The notes under the pieces were generated by a model that did not search any database, was not told where the DNA came from, and saw nothing but the letters and a program-made list of their open reading frames with translations. A stretch of 23,670 nucleotides of DNA from MED660 sp002691025 (GTDB lineage: Bacteria; Myxococcota_A; UBA9160; UBA4427): contig NHDZ02000029.1 of NCBI GenBank assembly GCA_002170485.2, positions 1-23,670 on the forward strand, read 5' to 3'. Positions 15,013 through 22,774 of this stretch are shown one piece after another (positions within the stretch are counted from its first letter, which is position 1; each line of letters begins with the position of its first letter). A program made the position numbers and the translations under genes.

Positions 15013-15747
15013 ATGAAAATCCTCATCAGCAACGATGACGGCATCGAGGCGCCGGGAATCAACACGCTCCATGAACTGCTCTCCGAGCACGCAGACTGCC
15101 GAGTCGTCGCCCCCCTTGGCCCCCAGAGTGGCGTGGGCCATGCGCTGACCTACGACCGCCCCTTCGATGTGCACGAATTGAAGGATGGACATATCGCCGT
15201 AGACGGCACGCCTGCCGATTGCGCTCGACTCGCGCTCTCTTCTGGATCGCCCCTCTTTGAAGAATGGGCCGAAGCCCGCCGCAACCGGGAGATCTGGCTG
15301 GTCTCTGGCATCAATCGCGGTGCCAACCTGGGCATGGATCTCTACCCCTCCGGCACCGCCGCGGCCGCCCGAGAGGCCTGCCTGCTCGGGTTTCGCGCCA
15401 TCGCGATCTCGCAATACATCGGTCCTTTCCGGGAACTCGACTGGAGCGCGTGTGCCCGGCGAGCCAGACCGGTGCTTCAGGACCTCCTGACCCAACCCCC
15501 CGGAGAACAGAATTTCTGGAATGTGAACCTGCCTCATCCCGTCGACGATCACGCCGACTGCGAGGTGGTCTACTGCCAACCAGACCCCAGCCCCCAAGCC
15601 GCCCGGTACGCAAAGAATGCCGAAGGCCAATTCTTCGATGAGGCGGTCTACCATGATCGTCCCCGGAGGCCCGGCCTCGACATCGATGTCTGCTTCGGCG
15701 GCCGGGTCACCATCAGCAAGGTCGGACTCTACCCCGAACCCAGTTGA
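15013..15747 (+). CDS. surE: 5'/3'-nucleotidase SurE
   Basis: SurE is a metal-dependent survival protein that removes phosphate from nucleoside monophosphates and can also act on short polyphosphate. The 244-residue length is normal. Metal and active-site residues are visible: the N-terminal ISNDDG (N7, D8, D9), PQSGVG (S39), VDGTPADC (63-70) and SGINRGANLGMDLYPSGTAAAAREA (98-122, with metal-ligand N101). A purine-rich GAAGGAAGAAG runs straight up to the ATG and serves as Shine-Dalgarno. In many bacteria surE lies with pcm and rpoS, but neither is present here. It is followed after 58 bases by the exported cyclase gene. Confidence 0.93.
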   Translation: MKILISNDDGIEAPGINTLHELLSEHADCRVVAPLGPQSGVGHALTYDRPFDVHELKDGHIAVDGTPADCARLALSSGSPLFEEWAEARRNREIWLVSGINRGANLGMDLYPSGTAAAAREACLLGFRAIAISQYIGPFRELDWSACARRARPVLQDLLTQPPGEQNFWNVNLPHPVDDHADCEVVYCQPDPSPQAARYAKNAEGQFFDEAVYHDRPRRPGLDIDVCFGGRVTISKVGLYPEPS

Positions 15748-15805
15748 GAGATTGCTACGCTGGGTTCCGCTTGATTCGCCCCACCCCACACCCAAGGAGA
15801 TCCCC

Positions 15806-16762
15806 TTGCGACTAGACACCGCCTGTTCTTCTTTCTCGTGTTCGCGTTTCGTGGCCCTGCTGGCTCTTCTCCTGCTCGCTTCCGAGGCTCTGGCCACCTC
15901 ACCTTCGCCCCACGGTCCCGATGACACACTGGGTGCCATCAACAACCTCTCCGCCGAAAAGGTCCTGCAGGCCACCCGATTGGTAAAGGAGGGGAAGACG
16001 TACGCTCTCGGGGTCGAAACCGGAGTCGACACCCCCGCCTACGGAACCCGGAAATACCAGATGACCGTCACACAACTCTCCGATGGCAGTGGCCAGACCA
16101 TGGGGATCAACAAGGCGTCGGCCAACGACGACCTCCTCGTGACATGGATGGGCATCGGAAGCCAGATCGACGGGCTCGGACACATGGGGACCAATCACGT
16201 CTACTACAACAACACACATGCCCGTGACTTCGTCACCACCGCCGGACTCACCAAGTTCGGAATCCACGAGCTCCCCCCGATCGTCACGCGGGGTGTAATG
16301 CTCGACATGGCCGGGCTGCTCGGCCAAAGCCCACTGCCTGAAGGAACCTCCATCAATCGGAAGGAGATCCAAGCCGCAGCCAAAGCCCAGGGCGTGACCA
16401 TCGAGAAAGGCGATGTCGTCCTGCTCCATACAGGCTGGCTCGATGTGGCGGACAGCGACCCGCAACGCTTCATGCTCGGAGAACCCGGCCTCGGCCTTGA
16501 AGGCGCTCAGTATCTGGCCAGCCTTGGCATTGTTGCGGTGGGAGCAGACAGTTGGGGGCTGGAAGTCCTGCCCGGCGAGAATCCGGAGGAGGTCTTCCCC
16601 GTGCACCCCGAGCTTCTGGCCCAGAACGGGATCTACATCCTTGAAAACATGGACACCCGGGCGCTGGCCGCCGACGGAGTCCACGAATTCCTCTTCGTGC
16701 TCGGGCAACCCCGCTTTGTCGGAGCCGTCCAGGCCGTCATCAACCCCGTGGCGATCCGCTAG
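15806..16762 (+). CDS. Exported cyclase-family (PF04199, kynurenine-formamidase-like) hydrolase
   Basis: This is a metal-dependent hydrolase of the cyclase/kynurenine formamidase superfamily, 318 residues. The N-terminus has a signal peptide: basic and polar residues, then VALLALLLLASEALA with probable cleavage before TSPSPHG (about residue 33), so the enzyme acts in the periplasm or outside. The metal site is expected around GSQIDGLGHMGTNHVYYNN, where the family's first histidine is replaced by Gln but Asp and His remain. The central VTRGVMLDMAGL, KGDVVLLHTGWLD and VGADSWGLEVLPGENPEEVFPVHPELL match the large cyclase subgroup. The start is TTG 15806 with AAGGAGA six bases upstream; upstream in-frame sequence lies inside surE. 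The substrate is unknown. Confidence 0.82.
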   Translation: MRLDTACSSFSCSRFVALLALLLLASEALATSPSPHGPDDTLGAINNLSAEKVLQATRLVKEGKTYALGVETGVDTPAYGTRKYQMTVTQLSDGSGQTMGINKASANDDLLVTWMGIGSQIDGLGHMGTNHVYYNNTHARDFVTTAGLTKFGIHELPPIVTRGVMLDMAGLLGQSPLPEGTSINRKEIQAAAKAQGVTIEKGDVVLLHTGWLDVADSDPQRFMLGEPGLGLEGAQYLASLGIVAVGADSWGLEVLPGENPEEVFPVHPELLAQNGIYILENMDTRALAADGVHEFLFVLGQPRFVGAVQAVINPVAIR

Positions 16763-16778
16763 GCCCCGGGAATCCCCC

Positions 16779-16802
16779 CTGGCGGGGCCGACTCCCCGCC
16801 GG
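16779..16802 (+). terminator. Strong GC hairpin after the cyclase gene
   Basis: CTGGCGGGG (16779-16787) pairs with CCCCGCCGG (16794-16802), nine base pairs including one U-G, around a six-base loop. It begins 17 bases after the cyclase stop codon. No T-tract follows, only AAAGCCG, so it may stop transcription weakly or protect the 3' end. Confidence 0.5.
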
Positions 16803-16810
16803 AAAGCCGA

Positions 16811-16852
16811 TTGACATTGCCCCAGAGCAAGTGACACTCAATGGTCCACTTG
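16811..16852 (+). promoter_or_regulatory. Candidate promoter and operator of the acyl-CoA operon
   Basis: TTGACA (16811-16816) is a perfect -35 hexamer, but the sequence 16-18 bases downstream is a poor -10. CAAGTG (16828-16833) and CACTTG (16847-16852) form an inverted repeat with a 13-base spacer across the expected start region. A TetR-type operator is a reasonable guess for such an acyl-CoA operon. The regulator gene is not in the window. Confidence 0.35.
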
Positions 16853-16869
16853 AAACCGGAGAACCCCCA

Positions 16870-17979
16870 ATGAATTTTGACTTCTCAGACGAGCAGAAGT
16901 TGCTGCAGCAGACAGTGCGCGACTACCTCGCCGACAACAGCCCCCTTTCGGTCTGCCGAGACATCCTCGAAACAGACAAGCCCTATGCGGACGACCTTTG
17001 GAAAGGCGCGGCCGAAATGGGCTGGCAAGGCGCCGTGATCCCGGAAGAGTACGGGGGCGCGGGCTTCGGCCATCTTGAACTGGCCGTCATCGCCGAAGAA
17101 GTCGGTCGAGCCCTGGCTCCGATCCCCTTCTCGGCCAGTGTCTACTTTGCCACCGAGGCCCTCCTGCGTTTCGGAAGCGATGCCCAGAAGAAGAAGTACC
17201 TCCCCGGCCTGGCTGACGGCTCGTCGATCGGAACCTTCGCCCTGACGGAAAAAGCGGGACAGAACGACACCGAAGCCGTGGACGCTCGGGTGGAATCCGG
17301 GCGACTCACCGGAACCAAGCTTCCGGTCATGGCCGGCGACATCGCTTCTTTTGCCGTGGTCGCAGCCCAGGGAGAAAGCGGACTCTCGGCCTATCTGGTC
17401 GACCTGGATCAGGACGGCGTCGACCGGAAGAGCATCCAGTCCTTCGACCCCAGCCGTTCCATGGCCCAGATCGACTTCCAGAGTGCCCAGGCTGAACTCC
17501 TGGGAAGCGATGGAGGGGGCGCGGAATTGATCAGCCATGTCCTGGATCGCGCGGCCATCTTGATGGCCTTTGAGCAACTCGGCACGGCCCAGGCCTGCTT
17601 TGATGCCACGAAGGAATTCACCCAGGGTCGCTACGCGTTCGGCCGACCTGTCGCTTCCTTCCAGGCCTTGAAGCATCGACTCGCCGACATGTGGTGCGAG
17701 CTCGAGTTGGCCCGGTCCAATTCCTACTACGGCGCCTGGGCGCTCTCCGGGGAAGAAGACGAACTCCCGTTGGCCGCCTGCATCTCACGCATCCAGGCCA
17801 GCGAAGCGCTCTCGCTCATCTCCGTGGAGATGATCCAGATGCATGGAGGCGTGGGATACACGTGGGAGTACGACTGCCACCTCTTCTACCGCCGAGCCAA
17901 GCTCCTGGAAGCCACGCTGGGCAGTGCAGCCGCCTGGAAGAACAAGCTCGTGGACCGGATCGACGAGGACAAGGAATAG
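16870..17979 (+). CDS. Acyl-CoA dehydrogenase, small subunit type (ChsE/Scd-like partner 1)
   Basis: This is an FAD-dependent acyl-CoA dehydrogenase of 369 residues, predicted to form a heteromer with the next gene product and to introduce the alpha-beta double bond in an acyl-CoA. It shows FSDEQKLLQQTVRDYL (5-20), PEEYGGAGFGHLELAVIAEEVGR (58-80), a shortened substrate loop (FALTEKAG, 123-130), RYAFGRPVASFQALKHRLADM (254-274) and MHGGVGYTWEYDCHLFYRR (324-342). The GYTWE pattern is typical of the FadE-type partners found in steroid and branched-acyl operons. The usual EGTSEI catalytic region is absent at its end. The start ATG 16870 has GGAG nine bases upstream; an in-frame ATG at 16831 would overlap the promoter-like repeat. 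First gene of an eight-gene operon. Confidence 0.9.
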   Translation: MNFDFSDEQKLLQQTVRDYLADNSPLSVCRDILETDKPYADDLWKGAAEMGWQGAVIPEEYGGAGFGHLELAVIAEEVGRALAPIPFSASVYFATEALLRFGSDAQKKKYLPGLADGSSIGTFALTEKAGQNDTEAVDARVESGRLTGTKLPVMAGDIASFAVVAAQGESGLSAYLVDLDQDGVDRKSIQSFDPSRSMAQIDFQSAQAELLGSDGGGAELISHVLDRAAILMAFEQLGTAQACFDATKEFTQGRYAFGRPVASFQALKHRLADMWCELELARSNSYYGAWALSGEEDELPLAACISRIQASEALSLISVEMIQMHGGVGYTWEYDCHLFYRRAKLLEATLGSAAAWKNKLVDRIDEDKE

Positions 17980-18034
17980 AGTCCCCTCCGGCCCCACTCA
18001 ACCTACCTGCTCAAAGAAACAAGAGAGGCATTTC

Positions 18035-19279
18035 ATGGATTTCAACGATACCCCCGAAGAAGCCGCCTTCCGCGAGAAGGCCCGAACCTGGCTCGATGCC
18101 AACGCCGAGCTCAAGGACCCCAACGAATCCGCCAGCGGCATGCTTTCCGAGAGAAGCGATGATGCCACCATCTCGGCCGCCAAAGCCTGGCAGAAGAAAA
18201 AGGCCGAAGCCGGCTGGGCCTGCCTGACCTGGCCCAAGGAGCACGGCGGTCAGGCCGCAAGCACCATCCAGAATGTAATCTGGAAGCAGGAAGAAGCGCG
18301 CTACTCGACGCCGCCCGACATCTACGGGATCGGCCTGGGCATGTGCGGCCCCACCATCATGACCCACGGAACCGATGCGCAAAAAGAGCGCTGGCTTCCC
18401 GACATGGTGCTCGGCCAGGAAGTCTGGTGCCAGCTCTTCAGCGAGCCCAGTGCGGGCTCCGATCTCGCGGGTCTTCGCACCACCGCGGTGCGGGATGGGG
18501 ACGACTGGGTGGTCAACGGTCAGAAGATCTGGACCACGGGAGCCCACTTCTGCGAATGGGGAATCCTGGTCGTCCGGACCGACCCCACCGTCGCCAAGCA
18601 TTCGGGGTTGACCTTCTTCGTGGTCAACATGCATGCGCCCGGCGTGGAGATCCGGCCCATTACACAGATCAATGGCGGTCAGGGTTTCAACGAAGTCTTC
18701 TTCACCGACGTGCGCATCCCCGACGACCAGCGGATTTCCGAGATCGGCAACGGATGGGCGGTCTCCATCACGACGCTGATGAACGAGCGCTCCTCCATCG
18801 GGGGCGGTGGCGGCGGCGGTATCGGCGACCTGATCCGACTGGCCAAGTCCATTGAAATCGACGGCCGACCGGCCATCGAAGACCGTGCCGTGCGCGAAAG
18901 GATCGCCTCTTTCTACACGCAGAGCCGTGGCGTCAAGCTCACCGGAAACCGGACTTTGTCCGCCCTTTCCCAGGGCAAGACACCCGGTCCCGAAGCCAGT
19001 CTCGGTAAGCTCGTCGGCGCCCGGGTCGCCCAGGAAATGGCCGCTTTCGCCATGGAGCTCCAGGGAACCGCAGGCGCCATCCTGGATCCGGCCGAGTCTC
19101 CGCAATCCGCGGAATGGCAAGGCCGCTACCTGGCCATCCCGGGCCTGCGCATCGCAGGCGGAACCGATGAAATCCTGAGGAACATCATCGCCGAGCGCGT
19201 GCTCGGACTTCCTCCGGAATCCCGGGCCGACAAGGGCATCGCGTTCAAGGATATCCCGACCGGCCCGCCCTCCAAGTGA
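18035..19279 (+). CDS. Acyl-CoA dehydrogenase, large subunit type (ChsE/Scd-like partner 2)
   Basis: This second acyl-CoA dehydrogenase of the pair has 414 residues. Motifs seen are FREKARTWLDAN (12-23), GWACLTWPKEHGGQ (60-73), the flavin/substrate segment CQLFSEPSAGSDLAGLRTTA (132-151), NGQKIWTTGAHF (161-172), an unusual run of seven glycines (256-262) after ERSSI, and the C-terminal LRIAGGTDEILRNIIAERVLGLP. Two adjacent and different acyl-CoA dehydrogenase genes commonly encode alpha2beta2 enzymes that handle bulky steroid-like or branched acyl chains. The start is the ATG at 18035 with GAGAGG upstream, 55 bases after the first subunit. The frame continues upstream only as overlap with that gene. 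Confidence 0.92.
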   Translation: MDFNDTPEEAAFREKARTWLDANAELKDPNESASGMLSERSDDATISAAKAWQKKKAEAGWACLTWPKEHGGQAASTIQNVIWKQEEARYSTPPDIYGIGLGMCGPTIMTHGTDAQKERWLPDMVLGQEVWCQLFSEPSAGSDLAGLRTTAVRDGDDWVVNGQKIWTTGAHFCEWGILVVRTDPTVAKHSGLTFFVVNMHAPGVEIRPITQINGGQGFNEVFFTDVRIPDDQRISEIGNGWAVSITTLMNERSSIGGGGGGGIGDLIRLAKSIEIDGRPAIEDRAVRERIASFYTQSRGVKLTGNRTLSALSQGKTPGPEASLGKLVGARVAQEMAAFAMELQGTAGAILDPAESPQSAEWQGRYLAIPGLRIAGGTDEILRNIIAERVLGLPPESRADKGIAFKDIPTGPPSK

Positions 19280-19313
19280 GGCGCGCGCCGCAAACAGGAG
19301 CGATCCTCTAACC

Positions 19314-20120
19314 GTGCCGAAGAAATATCTGCAGGTGGGTGGCTTCGCGACCTACGTCCAACATACGGGACCCAGCACCCTTCCCAACCGGCCTCCGGTC
19401 CAGGAGGCCGGGGAGACCGTCGTCTGTCTTCACGGTGCGGGAAGTCACGGCGAGTTCTTCATGGAAACACTCGGTGCTCTCGAGGGTCGCCATGGCGTCA
19501 TCGTCTTCGATCAGCCCGGACATGGGCGGAGCGGAAGTCTCGACAGCCTCGGGTCTGTACAGAAGATGGCCGAGTTCACGCTGGAACTCTGTGACGTGCT
19601 GGGACTGGAACGGCCCGTCCTGATGGGCCATGACATGGGCGGGGCCGTCGCCCTCCAGATGGCCCTGAATCAACCCGAACGGTTTCGCGCTCTCATCGTG
19701 GCGGCCTGCGGGGGGCGCATCGATGTTCCCGATGAAACCCTGGAGCAGGCTCGACGCGTGAGTGAGGGCAAGGAACGCCGGCCCTTCGACCCCTCGAATT
19801 TTTCCAGTGGCACCGCGCCTGAAGTCATGAAGAAGGCCTTCATGTGGGGCCTCAAGACCGACCCGAGGGCCACCTACGGAGACCTGCTGGCCTGCCGGGA
19901 TTGGAATGTCGACGAGGCACTCGGTTCCATCCGCATTCCGACCCTGGTGACCCATGGCTCCGATGAGCACGAAATCATCCAGACCCAGGCGGCCCGCTTG
20001 GCCGAGACCTTGCCCGAAGCCCGCCTGGAGATCATCCCGGGTGCGGGACATGCCCTGCTCCCGGAAGCCCCCGAGACCCTGGCCAACGTGGTTCACACCT
20101 ACCTGGAAGGAATCCATTGA
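19314..20120 (+). CDS. Alpha/beta hydrolase with Asp nucleophile elbow (epoxide hydrolase/dehalogenase-like)
   Basis: This alpha/beta-hydrolase fold protein has 268 residues and is probably cytoplasmic. The oxyanion region is VCLHGAGSHGEFF (37-49). The nucleophile elbow reads MGHDMGG, so the nucleophile position is D107 rather than serine, as in epoxide hydrolases and haloalkane dehalogenases. The acid is likely D217 (HGSDEHE) and the base H246 (PGAGHALLPEAP). An Asp nucleophile would favour opening of an epoxide or C-halogen bond rather than thioester hydrolysis. The true substrate is unknown. The start is GTG 19314 with AGGAG 13 bases upstream, a rather long spacing. Its TGA overlaps the ATG of the thiolase-like gene (TGATG), so they are coupled. 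Confidence 0.85.
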   Translation: MPKKYLQVGGFATYVQHTGPSTLPNRPPVQEAGETVVCLHGAGSHGEFFMETLGALEGRHGVIVFDQPGHGRSGSLDSLGSVQKMAEFTLELCDVLGLERPVLMGHDMGGAVALQMALNQPERFRALIVAACGGRIDVPDETLEQARRVSEGKERRPFDPSNFSSGTAPEVMKKAFMWGLKTDPRATYGDLLACRDWNVDEALGSIRIPTLVTHGSDEHEIIQTQAARLAETLPEARLEIIPGAGHALLPEAPETLANVVHTYLEGIH

Positions 20121-21280
20121 TGGGTTTTTCGGGAGAGATCGCCATCGCGGGCGTCTACGAACACCCCACACGCTGGGCTCCGGACAAGAGCGACTCGCTC
20201 ATCATGGCCGAGTGCGCCCGAGGGGCTCTGGAAGATTGCGGCCTGGCTCTTTCCGATGTGGACGGCCTCTTCACCGCCGGGATGTCGACTGGAATGATGG
20301 GCGTCATCGAGCTGGCGGAATATCTCGATCTCCACCCCCGCTACCTCGACAGCACCCAGATCGGTGGCTCGTCCTTCGTCGCTCACGTCAACCACGCAGC
20401 GGCGGCCATCCATTCCGGCCTGTGCGAAGTCGCCCTGATCCTCTACGGAAGCACAGCCGCTTCCAACGCCATGGCGATCGGAACNGGAATGGCCGGAGGC
20501 GGAGGCAACCCCACGGCCGCCTTTGTTTCGCCCTACGGAATGACCACCGTGGGCAGCTACGCGCTGGTCGCGCAACGCCATCAGCACCTCTACGGAACCC
20601 GTCCCGAACAACTCGCCGAGATTGCNGTCACCATGCGGAAGCACGCCGGGCTCAACCCCGACGCAAAGATGCAAAAACCCATCACCGTGGACGACGTGCT
20701 CGCAAGCCGCATGATCGCCACACCGCTTCACCTGCTTGATTGCTGCATCATCAGTGACGGGGGTGGAGCCGTGGTCGTCACGAGTCTTGAAAAAGCCCGG
20801 GATCTCGCCAAGCCTCCCGTGGTCCTGCGCGGCTGCGGGGAAGCCGTCCGACATCAGGGCACGGGGGCTCCAGACCTCTTGAACATCGCTGCCCGCCAGT
20901 CGGGCAAGAATGCCTTCGAGATGGCGGGCATGAAACCGTCGGACATCGACCTCTGCACCCTCTACGACTCCTTCACCATCACCCTGCTCGTCACGCTTGA
21001 GAACCTGGGCTTCTGCGAACTGGGAGAGGGAGGCGCTTTCGTGGAAGACGGACGAATCGGCCTCGGCGGNGCCCTCCCCGTCAACCCCGATGGGGGCGGC
21101 ATGTCTTCGAATCATCCCGGCATGCGAGGCATCTTCCTGATCATCGAAGCCGTCCGTCAACTGCGAGGGGGACTGGGCAAGCGACAGGTCGAAGGCGCCG
21201 AAACCGCTCTGGTCCATGGCACAGGCGGCACCCTCGGAACCATGCATAGCGGCGCTACCCTCATCCTCACACAAGACTAG
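20120..21280 (+). CDS. SCP2-type thiolase-like protein lacking the nucleophilic Cys (Ltp2-like aldolase candidate)
   Basis: This 386-residue protein has the thiolase fold of the SCP2/lipid-transfer group. Where classical thiolases carry the acylated cysteine it reads IGGSSFVAHVNHAAAAI (81-97), with Ser84/Ser85 and no Cys. The group-typical LYDSFTITLLVTLENLGFCELGEGGAFVEDG is present (about 281-311, including Y282), as are LPVNPDGGGMSSNHPGMRG (319-337, H332) and VRQLRGG. Proteins of this kind, such as Ltp2 and Sal1, cleave beta-hydroxyacyl-CoA by a retro-aldol reaction and need a DUF35 partner, which is the next gene. Ordinary thiolysis is therefore unlikely. Three N bases fall at third codon positions and do not change the residues (Thr122, Ala169, Gly317). 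Confidence 0.87.
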   Translation: MGFSGEIAIAGVYEHPTRWAPDKSDSLIMAECARGALEDCGLALSDVDGLFTAGMSTGMMGVIELAEYLDLHPRYLDSTQIGGSSFVAHVNHAAAAIHSGLCEVALILYGSTAASNAMAIGXGMAGGGGNPTAAFVSPYGMTTVGSYALVAQRHQHLYGTRPEQLAEIXVTMRKHAGLNPDAKMQKPITVDDVLASRMIATPLHLLDCCIISDGGGAVVVTSLEKARDLAKPPVVLRGCGEAVRHQGTGAPDLLNIAARQSGKNAFEMAGMKPSDIDLCTLYDSFTITLLVTLENLGFCELGEGGAFVEDGRIGLGXALPVNPDGGGMSSNHPGMRGIFLIIEAVRQLRGGLGKRQVEGAETALVHGTGGTLGTMHSGATLILTQD

Positions 21281-21297
21281 AGAAACCGGACCCCATC

Positions 21298-21708
21298 ATG
21301 AGTGGCGAAATCACCTACAAGACACCCGCGACGGACTGGCAGACCCTGGCCTACTGGGAAGGGGCAGGCCGAGGCGAACTCGTCCTCCAGCGATGCACCT
21401 CCTGTGGGCTCGTACAGCATCGACCTCGTGGCGTCTGTACAGAATGCCTGACCAGCGATCTCGAACACTTCGTCGCCANCGGCCGCGGCGTGGTCTACTC
21501 NTGTACNGTCATCCACCAGAACGGGATTCCGCCCTTTCGCGATGCGTGTCCCTANGTGCTCGCCTACGTGGACCTNGAAGAAGGCCCNCGCCTCATGACC
21601 AACGTGGTGGGCTGTGACCCCGAGAGCGTCACCATCGGAATGGATGTCATGGTGGAATTCGTCCCTACAGGAGAGGGTCTGGGCGTTCCCCGCTTCGTAC
21701 CGGCATGA
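21298..21708 (+). CDS. DUF35 OB-fold / zinc-ribbon protein, aldolase partner candidate
   Basis: This 136-residue protein has the DUF35 architecture. A helix with DWQTLAYWEGAGRGELVLQ leads to a rubredoxin-like zinc ribbon CTSCGLVQHRPRGVCTEC (C33, C36, C47, C50), followed by an OB-fold domain (GRGVVYSCTVIHQNG onward). DUF35 proteins bind thiolase-fold partners and help place the acyl-CoA; the DUF35 domain of ChsH2 activates Ltp2. Here it is a separate gene directly after the thiolase-like gene (17-base gap), whereas in the igr operon it is fused to a MaoC domain. Six Ns lie at third positions and one (21479) at a second position. The TAN at 21553-21555 must be Tyr for the frame to stay open. 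Its stop codon overlaps the next start (ATGA). Confidence 0.9.
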   Translation: MSGEITYKTPATDWQTLAYWEGAGRGELVLQRCTSCGLVQHRPRGVCTECLTSDLEHFVAXGRGVVYXCXVIHQNGIPPFRDACPXVLAYVDXEEGXRLMTNVVGCDPESVTIGMDVMVEFVPTGEGLGVPRFVPA

Positions 21709-22355
21709 TCCTCGATCTCCACAGTCACTCCATTGTCTCNGACGACGGCCGAGCCAAGGTCGAGAACTACTGCCAGTGGATCAAACGCAAGGAGATCCCC
21801 CTCGACGGTTTTGTGTTGACGGAACATCGGCTCTTCGATGAGACCTCGGACTATCGCGCTCTCGAAGATGAATTCGGAATCCTGATCCTCAAAGCCAGTG
21901 AAGTCGAGACCGACTACGGGCATGTCCTGGTTTTTGGAGTCAATCCGGATCTCAGGGCCGCCTTTGACTTCGGACAGATCGGCCTTTCCCTAAAGACGGT
22001 GGTAGAGGAAAGCAAGCGATGCGGCGCCATTGCGGTCCCCTGTCATCCCGGTCGAACCCGGGTGGGCATGTGCGCCCACATCGAGGATCGAGGGACCGTG
22101 GATGGTGTACAAGTCGTGGAAACACTGAATGGNGGAAGTCGGGGCACGGAAAACCAGGACGCCCTGGCCTTGGCGAATCGGCACGGATATCACAAGATGG
22201 GGGGGAGCGACTCCCATATCGTGAGCCATATCGGACGCTGCGCCACCCGGTTCAAGGAGTCGATACNGAAAATGGATGATCTNGTGGCCGTGCTGAGCCG
22301 AGGCGACTGTGAAGCAGTGCAACTGACGGAGAACACGTGGAACTCGCAGANCTGA
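21705..22355 (+). CDS. PHP-domain metal-dependent phosphoesterase
   Basis: This 216-residue protein contains the PHP fold with a nearly complete set of metal ligands: DLHSHS (H6, H8), D13/D14, LTEHRL (H41), ASEVE (E66), GHVLVFG (H73), VPCHPGR (H114), VVETLN (E139) and GGSDSHI (D169, H171). Small PHP proteins of this form hydrolyse phosphate esters, nucleotides or related compounds using two or three metal ions. The substrate here is not apparent. Its ATG overlaps the DUF35 stop and its end overlaps the next gene by 19 bases, so it is firmly inside the acyl-CoA operon. A PHP enzyme is unexpected in such a pathway. Five Ns occur in the gene. The one at 22351 lies in the overlap, in the last sense codon. 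Confidence 0.87.
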   Translation: MILDLHSHSIVXDDGRAKVENYCQWIKRKEIPLDGFVLTEHRLFDETSDYRALEDEFGILILKASEVETDYGHVLVFGVNPDLRAAFDFGQIGLSLKTVVEESKRCGAIAVPCHPGRTRVGMCAHIEDRGTVDGVQVVETLNXGSRGTENQDALALANRHGYHKMGGSDSHIVSHIGRCATRFKESIXKMDDXVAVLSRGDCEAVQLTENTWNSQX

Positions 22356-22768
22356 AAGAGAAGTTCACCGGCTGGTTCTTTGATGAGGTCGACTTCGAGA
22401 TCGATGCCCATGAGTTGGCTGAATTTGCCATCGCCTGCGGCGAAACCGGGTCCCGTTTCACGGATCCCGCGGACCCCGACTTCCAGGCCGCCCCGAGTTA
22501 TCCCGCCCGGTTCCACGGGCAGAGGCAGTTGCCCGAAGGCTTCCCGCTCACCATGGAGAACAGCTTCGACGGCGGAAAGACCGTGGAACGCCTGGCCCCC
22601 ATCCGGCCGGGCGATGTCTTGATTGCCCGCTCCCACATTCACGACATCTTCGAGAAGACCGGGCGATCCGGCGGCATGATGTTCGTGGTCCATCGTATGG
22701 AATTCACCAATCAGGACGANGTGCTGGTCTCCGTCGTCGACTGGAAGATGATCCGCAAACTCGGATAG
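22337..22768 (+). CDS. MaoC-fold protein, N-terminal (FAS1-like dehydratase) type
   Basis: This single hot-dog-fold protein has 143 residues and resembles the MaoC_dehydrat_N domain. The helix region ELAEFAIACGETGSRFTDPADPDFQAAPSYPARFH (26-60) takes the place of the YAxxxGDxNPxH segment, followed by NSFDGGKTVERLAPIRPGDVLIARSHIHDIFEKTGRSGGMMFVVHRMEF (75-123). It lacks the canonical hydratase Asp/His pair. It is therefore likely the structural half of a heterodimeric enoyl-CoA hydratase with the next gene product, as in ChsH1-ChsH2. The GTG start at 22337 overlaps the PHP gene by 19 bases. Ns at 22351 and 22720 are third-position GAN codons (Asp or Glu). Confidence 0.83.
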   Translation: MELAXLKEKFTGWFFDEVDFEIDAHELAEFAIACGETGSRFTDPADPDFQAAPSYPARFHGQRQLPEGFPLTMENSFDGGKTVERLAPIRPGDVLIARSHIHDIFEKTGRSGGMMFVVHRMEFTNQDXVLVSVVDWKMIRKLG

Positions 22769-22774
22769 GGAAAC

